From positions 1 to 25,923 of the forward strand of contig JAEUKO010000022.1 in the NCBI GenBank assembly GCA_016794285.1: DNA of 25,923 nucleotides, given 5' to 3'. The translations under genes were made by a program, and so were the position numbers. This document shows, piece by piece, positions 21,584 to 25,923 of this stretch (position 1 is the stretch's first letter; the number at the start of each line of letters is the position of its first letter). The notes under the pieces were generated by a model. That model searched no databases. It had not been told where the DNA came from and saw only the letters and a program-made list of their open reading frames with translations. The stretch is from UBA1573 sp016794285 (GTDB taxonomy: Bacteria; Pseudomonadota; Alphaproteobacteria; Micavibrionales; Micavibrionaceae).

Positions 21584-22615
21584 ATGAATCCAAAAATTAT
21601 AGGCATTGCCTTGGCCGTTATTTTGGCTGTGGCAGCTGTTTTCGGCTATGGCATATCCCAAAAATCTTCAAATGAATCTCCGGCTGAACCGCCTGTAGCC
21701 GAGGCAGATCAAGCCGCCAATGCCGTGGAAGAACCCAAAAATCCAACAGATGTTGAACCTGCCGCAGGCGAAGCAAAAAGTGATGATAAAAGTAGCGAAG
21801 CAGTGGCTGCTCCGGCTGTAGCTGCGGATGATCCGGTTGTTGCCAAAGTTGAAGGGACTGATTTGCATCGTTCTGAAGTTTTGGCTTTTATCCAAAACTT
21901 GCCACCTCAAATGCGTCAAGTTCCACCAGAAGCCATTTTCCCTATGGCTTTGGAACAAGTTGTCAATGGCAAAATTGTTGATCTGAAGGTTGCTGCAACT
22001 GATGTTTCAACAACACCGGCCTATGCAACTCGTCTTGAAGATGCCAAGAAACAGATTGCTCGCGCTGTCTATGTTGAGGGCGAAATTGAAAAAGCTCTTT
22101 CTGAGGCAGATGTTAAAAAAGCCTATGACAAGCTTGTCAAAGACCAAGGCAAAGTCGAAGAAGTCAAAGCTCGCCATATTCTTGTTGAAAAAGAAGACCA
22201 AGCCAAAGACATCATCAAGAAAATTGAAGGTGGCGCAAAATTCGAAGACTTGGCAAAAGAATTTTCAAAGGATACCTCGAACAAGGCTTCCGGCGGGGAT
22301 CTTGGTTACTTTTCCAAGGATTCAATGGTCAAGGAATTTGCTGAAGCAGCTTTCAAACTTGGCAAAGGTGAAACCAGCAAAGAGCCAGTTAAAACCCAAT
22401 TTGGTTATCATGTAATCCAAGTTGAAGACAGGCGGGATCGTCCCGCTCCGAAATTTGAGGACGTCAAGCCTCAACTCGAAGCACAAGTGCGCCGTGATCT
22501 GCTTAACAGCCTTGTTGAAGGGTGGAGAAAAAAAGCAACGGTTGAAACTTTTGATTTCAACGGCAAACCCGTTGAGAAAAAAGAAGTTCCTAACACCGAT
22601 GCTGAAAAGAAGTAA
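21584..22615 (+). CDS. Membrane-anchored parvulin-type peptidyl-prolyl isomerase
   Basis: A 343-residue periplasmic folding factor. An N-terminal hydrophobic anchor (IIGIALAVILAVAAVFGYGI, residues 5-24) lacks a lipobox. It is followed by an acidic, Ala/Glu/Pro-rich linker (about 28-85), a SurA-like chaperone region with LHRSEVLAFIQNLPPQMR (about 93-115) and AIFPMALEQVVNGKIVD, and a PpiC rotamase domain (about 190-285: VKARHILVEKEDQAKDI, GGDLGYFSKDSMVKEFAEAA, VKTQFGYHVIQVED). The C-terminal helix and lysine-rich tail complete it. GAGG lies six bases before the ATG. It faces secA across a 177-base gap, consistent with a role in handling exported proteins. In several alphaproteobacteria argJ and mutT follow, but here argJ is missing. 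A hairpin terminator ends the gene. Confidence 0.92.
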   Translation: MNPKIIGIALAVILAVAAVFGYGISQKSSNESPAEPPVAEADQAANAVEEPKNPTDVEPAAGEAKSDDKSSEAVAAPAVAADDPVVAKVEGTDLHRSEVLAFIQNLPPQMRQVPPEAIFPMALEQVVNGKIVDLKVAATDVSTTPAYATRLEDAKKQIARAVYVEGEIEKALSEADVKKAYDKLVKDQGKVEEVKARHILVEKEDQAKDIIKKIEGGAKFEDLAKEFSKDTSNKASGGDLGYFSKDSMVKEFAEAAFKLGKGETSKEPVKTQFGYHVIQVEDRRDRPAPKFEDVKPQLEAQVRRDLLNSLVEGWRKKATVETFDFNGKPVEKKEVPNTDAEKK

Positions 22616-22643
22616 GTGTTTTCGGGCATGTAACAAAAATCAG

Positions 22644-22670
22644 AAACATCTCCCCTTGGGGAGATGTTTT
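22644..22670 (+). terminator. Rho-independent terminator of the parvulin gene
   Basis: AAACATCTCCCC (22644-22655) and GGGGAGATGTTT (22658-22669) form a perfect inverted repeat, with the hairpin closing over CTTG-type bases. TTTTGTGTT follows the stem. It lies 28 bases after the stop codon. Confidence 0.8.
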
Positions 22671-22701
22671 GTGTTATAGCTGACCCCAAAATTATTTATA
22701 C

Positions 22702-22829
22702 GTCATCCCCTACAAGGGAAGCGAAGCTGACCGTAGGTCGGGGATCTGGTATGTGAGTGCAGCGAAGCTGCACAAGATTCTGGATCCCGTTTGTGCCAGC
22801 GTCCTAATTGGACGCGCCAACGGGATGAC
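22702..22829 (-). repeat. Interspersed palindromic repeat, copy 4 (inverted)
   Basis: A 128-base copy, inverted relative to copies 1 and 2, with ends GTCATCCC and GGGATGAC. The central hairpin is GTGCAGC-GAA-GCTGCAC. One arm contains GCGTCC-TAATT-GGACGC, matching copy 2 in the stem but not in the loop. It occupies the position between ppiC and mutT where argJ stands in related genomes. Confidence 0.85.
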
Positions 22830-22865
22830 AACGGAGTATCACAAAAGAGAATTCAGGAGGGTTGA

Positions 22866-23327
22866 ATGGCTAAATTTCTAAGCTGCGCGGAAGCTTTGGC
22901 AGCTCCGCCGCCGGATATGCCCACTTTGCCAGTTTTATGGGTGGTGGCTGCAGCTATTCTGGACCGCAAGAATAATGTGCTGGTGGCTCAGCGTCCCGAA
23001 GGAAAATCCATGGCTGGCCTTTGGGAGTTTCCTGGCGGAAAGGTCAAGACTGGGGAAGTCCCCGAATATGCCCTCATGCGTGAATTAGAAGAGGAGTTAG
23101 GCTTGGTAACGCGACCATGTTGCATGACACCAGTCGGGTTTGCTTCGCATAGCTATTATCCAGAGTTTCATCTTTTAATGCCGCTTTATGCTATTCGGGT
23201 TTGGAAGGGGGAGCCTCAATCTTTGGAACGCCAAAACCTCCGCTGGATGAAGGTTTCTGATCTTTATGGCCTTGCTATGCCCGAAGCCGACAAGCCGTTG
23301 ATTTCGCAACTGGAAGCTTCTCTCTAA
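22866..23327 (+). CDS. mutT: MutT-type Nudix hydrolase
   Basis: A Nudix enzyme, most likely the 8-oxo-dGTP diphosphatase that cleans the nucleotide pool and complements MutY in the same window. The 153-residue product has VVAAAILDRKNNVLVAQRP, the substrate-side motif WEFPGGK, and an exact Nudix box G-X5-E-X7-REU-X-EE-X-GU at residues 58-80 (GKVKTGEVPE, then RELEEELGL). An N-terminal extension of about 20 residues precedes the fold. AGGAGG sits five bases before the ATG, the strongest ribosome binding site in this part of the window. It lies 36 bases after repeat copy 4 and 19 bases before a methyltransferase gene. Confidence 0.92.
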   Translation: MAKFLSCAEALAAPPPDMPTLPVLWVVAAAILDRKNNVLVAQRPEGKSMAGLWEFPGGKVKTGEVPEYALMRELEEELGLVTRPCCMTPVGFASHSYYPEFHLLMPLYAIRVWKGEPQSLERQNLRWMKVSDLYGLAMPEADKPLISQLEASL

Positions 23328-23346
23328 TCGGGATATACTCCCCATC

Positions 23347-24093
23347 ATGTTTAGTTCGGTTTACGACTTTAAGGATTTTTACAATTCCCCGAGTGGGCAA
23401 GTGGTTAAAACGCTTGTTTCAGGTCATATTCGCGCATGGTGGCCGAATTTGTCGGGGCTACGCGTAGTTGGGATTGGATATGCCCAACCCTATCTAACCC
23501 CATTCTTGAACGAGGCGGAACGGTGTATTGCGATCAACCCGGCGCGTCGTGGCGCGTGTCACTGGCCGCTTGAACAAAAAAATCTGACGGTGCTTGCTGA
23601 GGAGTCCGAGTTGCCGCTTGAAACCAATTCGGTTGATCGGGTTCTTTTGATCCATTCCCTAGAGTACGCCGAGTTGTTTCATTCCAATTTGCAGGAAGTT
23701 TGGCGGGTTCTCAAAAGCAATGGCCGCGTTTTGATTGTTACCCCCAACCGCATGGGATTATGGGCCCGCTCCGATTGGTCCCCTTACGGACAAGGCACGC
23801 CCTATTCAATAGATCAACTGCGTTGGTTGCTGCGGGATTGCCAATTCACTTTTGAACGTTCGCGTTCTGCGCTTTATCTTCCGCCGCTTCGGTGGCGATT
23901 GGTTCAAAAAGCTGCGAACGGATTTGAACGGTTTTTGCCCTATGTCATGCATGGTCTTGGGGGACTTCATATCATTGAGGCCAGCAAGCAGCTTTATGCA
24001 GGAACTCAAGTTCCGGTGGTCTCAAAAATGATTGTGCGAGGGCCTGTCAAACTTCGGCAAAATCCAGTTCCGACCTCCCGCAACCCAGTTTAG
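23347..24093 (+). CDS. SAM-dependent methyltransferase, class I
   Basis: A 248-residue methyltransferase of the Methyltransf_11 type, with unknown substrate. Motif I is VVGIGYAQPYL (about 40-50, an unusual form of the GxGxG loop). Motif II may be ERCIAINP, and the SVDRVLLIHSLEYAE segment (about 96-110) with the post-motif EVWRVLKSNGRVLIVTPNR is typical. Alphaproteobacteria commonly carry this gene beside mutT or gloB. The C-terminal part (FERFLPYVMHGLGGLHIIEASKQ) is characteristic of the local family. It ends with TAG overlapping the TAA of the convergent DUF2125 gene, so the two transcripts share bases at their 3' ends. Confidence 0.85.
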   Translation: MFSSVYDFKDFYNSPSGQVVKTLVSGHIRAWWPNLSGLRVVGIGYAQPYLTPFLNEAERCIAINPARRGACHWPLEQKNLTVLAEESELPLETNSVDRVLLIHSLEYAELFHSNLQEVWRVLKSNGRVLIVTPNRMGLWARSDWSPYGQGTPYSIDQLRWLLRDCQFTFERSRSALYLPPLRWRLVQKAANGFERFLPYVMHGLGGLHIIEASKQLYAGTQVPVVSKMIVRGPVKLRQNPVPTSRNPV

Positions 24094-24902
24094 GGGGAGG
24101 GGCTAGATTGTGCGGCTTTTTCCCACGGCCAGACAATTGGCTGTAGCGTGGCAATGCGCATCGGGCCAATGAAAACCCCACGTTTCTGAATGCTCAAATT
24201 AGCATTCATGATAGGCTCTCCGGTTTCGGGGTCTTTCTCGTTCAGAACTTGAGCAAGGCCTTGGACCATCAAAGCTTCTTTCCCCGTGATAATTTTTTTC
24301 TCGGCCAAATTAGCTATCAGAACATCAACCCCTTTGATTTGGAGAGGGATATCCGCACTGATTTGCAATTTCTCGTCCAGCCCGATTGTTCCGTTTCCAT
24401 CAAAACTAAGCGGGGGAGCCACAACCGATATCCATTCAACCGGAATGCTCCCGTTACTTTTTTGCCATTCTTTAATAGGGTCTTCGCGCAGCGACATGGG
24501 CAAATCTTCCGGCAATCTTACCCTTAGCGCAGCGGCAGTAATATTGATCGTTTTTTCGGGAAGGTCCTCGCCGGAAATTGTGGCACCTTTGGGAAGTTCG
24601 GCATAAAGAACCTGCCCGGGGACAAAAAAGCCGAGAAGTTCGAAAGACGGAATTGTCCATTCAATACCTTGGCTATCGAGAATTTTTCCTTCGAAATGAA
24701 TTGTCGGTGGAGAGGGATACCCCCCTACTATTGGCTTCTCGCCTGAAACTTGTACACCGGAACTTGCCGCATTTTCCCAAAGCGCATCAATTTGTTTCTG
24801 GGTCTGTTTTGCCACCAGATACCACATCAGCGAGTACAGGAAGAATAGCAGAACAATAATGCCAGAGAGCGAAAACAAAAAAGTTGAAAGAAGTTTTTTC
24901 AT
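24090..24902 (-). CDS. DUF2125-like membrane-anchored envelope protein
   Basis: A 270-residue protein with an N-terminal hydrophobic anchor (LLSTFLFSLSGIIVLLFFLY, 4-23) and a mainly beta-rich periplasmic part. The segment VSGEKPIVGGYPSPPTIHFEG (split at about residue 62) fits the DUF2125 family of alphaproteobacteria (name from memory). DUF2125 has no established function that I know of. Repeated short beta-like stretches with lipid-transport flavour (IPLQIKGVDVLIANLAEKK) recall AsmA-like proteins, but this is speculation. Its ATG overlaps the plsC stop, indicating translational coupling to phospholipid synthesis. It ends against the methyltransferase stop. Confidence 0.72.
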   Translation of the reverse strand: MKKLLSTFLFSLSGIIVLLFFLYSLMWYLVAKQTQKQIDALWENAASSGVQVSGEKPIVGGYPSPPTIHFEGKILDSQGIEWTIPSFELLGFFVPGQVLYAELPKGATISGEDLPEKTINITAAALRVRLPEDLPMSLREDPIKEWQKSNGSIPVEWISVVAPPLSFDGNGTIGLDEKLQISADIPLQIKGVDVLIANLAEKKIITGKEALMVQGLAQVLNEKDPETGEPIMNANLSIQKRGVFIGPMRIATLQPIVWPWEKAAQSSPSP

Positions 24903-25645
24903 TCTTTATCTCCTGCGGCTTGGGCTTCGGCAACTAAGCGGGCCGATCCATTTTCAACCGTATCTTGGAGTTGGCGCATCATATCGTTAGGCGGAAGCCC
25001 TGCAGGAATGGGCGGAAAGATTTCGAAAATGACCGTCCCTGGTTTTTTGAAGAATGCATTGCGTTTCCAGTACAATCCGCTGTTCATTGCCAAAGGCAAA
25101 ACCACTTGGTGCGTAGCCTCGTACATACGGGCAATGCCGCCTTTGTAAGGTCGCTTGCTGACACTTTCATCAATCGCAACGCGAGTTCCTTGGGGGAAGA
25201 TGACAAGAGGGCGCCCCTCACTCTGAATCCGTTTGGCTCCATCCACAAGAGAGGTTAGAGCTATTTCTCGGGAGGAACGGTCAATCCCAATCATGCGGGC
25301 TTTTTGCGCGTGCCACCCCCACAAGGGAATCTGCATCAATTCCTTTTTCATGATAATTGCCGGATCTTTGAAGAGAAGGTGAAGTTTCATTGTTTCGTAA
25401 GCCGAATGGTGCTTGGCTCCCACGAGAAATGGTCCTTCTTTGGGAATATTTTCAGCTCCCCTCACCACAAAATCGAGCCCTAAAACCACTTTTTCAATCT
25501 GGTGAACTGTTTCGAAATAGAACTGAAGAAGCTTAAGAAAATACGGGCGAGGGAGCCAAAGCAAAGGTGTGTAAAGAATGCAGGTCAAAACCGTATAGCC
25601 ATAGAAAGCTATATTAAAAAAAATCTGGCGGAGAAATGTCATCAT
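24899..25645 (-). CDS. plsC: 1-acyl-sn-glycerol-3-phosphate acyltransferase (PlsC-type)
   Basis: A 248-residue LPLAT-family enzyme that adds the second acyl chain in phosphatidic acid synthesis at the inner membrane. The N-terminal membrane segment (IFFNIAFYGYTVLTCILY) is followed by the catalytic block AKHHSAYET (H79), where the usual HX4D acid is glutamate (E84). Next come ARMIGIDRS and the glycerophosphate-binding FPQGTR (150-155, usually FPEGTR), and then LPLAMNSGLYW. The HX4E form is, to my knowledge, normal in an alphaproteobacterial subgroup. Its ATG overlaps the YdcF-like stop, and its own stop overlaps the DUF2125 start, so the three form one translationally coupled run. Confidence 0.9.
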   Translation of the reverse strand: MMTFLRQIFFNIAFYGYTVLTCILYTPLLWLPRPYFLKLLQFYFETVHQIEKVVLGLDFVVRGAENIPKEGPFLVGAKHHSAYETMKLHLLFKDPAIIMKKELMQIPLWGWHAQKARMIGIDRSSREIALTSLVDGAKRIQSEGRPLVIFPQGTRVAIDESVSKRPYKGGIARMYEATHQVVLPLAMNSGLYWKRNAFFKKPGTVIFEIFPPIPAGLPPNDMMRQLQDTVENGSARLVAEAQAAGDKE

Positions 25646-25923
25646 TGAAGAACCTCGGGAATAGAAGATGTTTCCTTGGGAAACAAAACCACACGGAAAA
25701 CAGCTACTAACAGTTTGTTATATTCGATAAAGTTAACCATCCAGAAGCGGCGGTCTTCAGTTGAAAAATGCTCTGGCTGAACAGGATAAGGCATAAACTC
25801 GACATCTGGCAGAACGTGGTGAAATTCCAGCAAAGCGCGGGGCATATGATACGTCCCAGTCATGAGATATACCGATGTCACTTTCTTTTCTGCAATCCAT
25901 TTTTGCGCTTCGAAGGCGTTTTC
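25642..25923 (-). CDS. YdcF/ElyC-like DUF218 protein, C-terminal part
   Basis: Only the last 93 residues are in the window. The frame is open to the edge at 25923, so the start lies outside. The visible part has the DUF218 hallmark TSVYLMTGTYHMPRALLEF, preceded by a helix (ENAFEAQKWIAEKK) and followed by VEFMPYPVQPEHF and a hydrophobic C-terminal stretch (YNKLLVAVFRVVLF). DUF218 proteins such as ElyC, SanA and YdcF are inner-membrane-linked and act in envelope polymer or lipid-carrier metabolism. In alphaproteobacteria a gene of this type often follows ftsE-ftsX and precedes plsC, so ftsEX may lie just beyond the edge. Confidence 0.82.
   Translation of the reverse strand, partial: ENAFEAQKWIAEKKVTSVYLMTGTYHMPRALLEFHHVLPDVEFMPYPVQPEHFSTEDRRFWMVNFIEYNKLLVAVFRVVLFPKETSSIPEVLQ

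Overview
The window reads as a housekeeping stretch of an alphaproteobacterial chromosome. The markers are gene orders familiar from that class: ihfA-merR-tRNA-Pro, rpiB-glyA-nrdR-rib-nusB, divergent secA and ppiC near mutT, and a ydcF-like/plsC/DUF2125 run. Base composition is moderate. A GTCATCCC-bounded repeat family recurs between genes, which recalls genomes of host-associated alphaproteobacteria. Genus and lifestyle cannot be fixed from this sequence.

Layout. 1-2443: an unrecognised ORF, ihfA, a MerR-type regulator, tRNA-Pro(GGG), an orphan Phd/YefM-like antitoxin with its own promoter, and a gene-free stretch full of palindromes. 2444-4964 (minus): dciA, suhB-type phosphatase and an OmpA-domain envelope protein, closely packed. 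4985-10891 (plus): mutY, a secreted protein of unknown function, a SpoU/TrmH methyltransferase, a YhiN-type flavoprotein, a DedA membrane protein and the Nramp transporter mntH, mostly with overlapping or abutting ends. 10914-12485 (minus): gltX, then an operator-like array and a tiny membrane ORF. 12846-17787 (plus): rpiB, glyA, nrdR, ribE, ribBA, ribH, nusB. 17788-21406 (minus): secA and an alpha/beta hydrolase. 21584-24093 (plus): parvulin-type isomerase, mutT, methyltransferase. 24090-25923 (minus): a ydcF-like gene cut by the window edge, plsC and a DUF2125 protein.

How the genes work together. The rib block supplies three steps towards riboflavin. ribD is missing from its usual place and the RibA half of RibBA has lost its zinc cysteines, so two activities must come from elsewhere. 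secA, the anchored parvulin, the OmpA-domain protein, plsC and the YdcF-like protein all serve the envelope. dciA, mutY, mutT, nrdR and ihfA serve DNA replication, repair and architecture.

The most interesting spot is 10914-11067. Four GTTC/GAAC half-sites lie at a strict 11-bp period. They contain two GTTC-N7-GTTC motifs, the known alphaproteobacterial LexA operator, facing each other. Just downstream, with a good ribosome binding site, is a 27-codon ORF for a one-helix membrane peptide. The arrangement resembles SOS-induced division inhibitors such as Caulobacter SidA. This assignment is an inference from architecture, not from homology.
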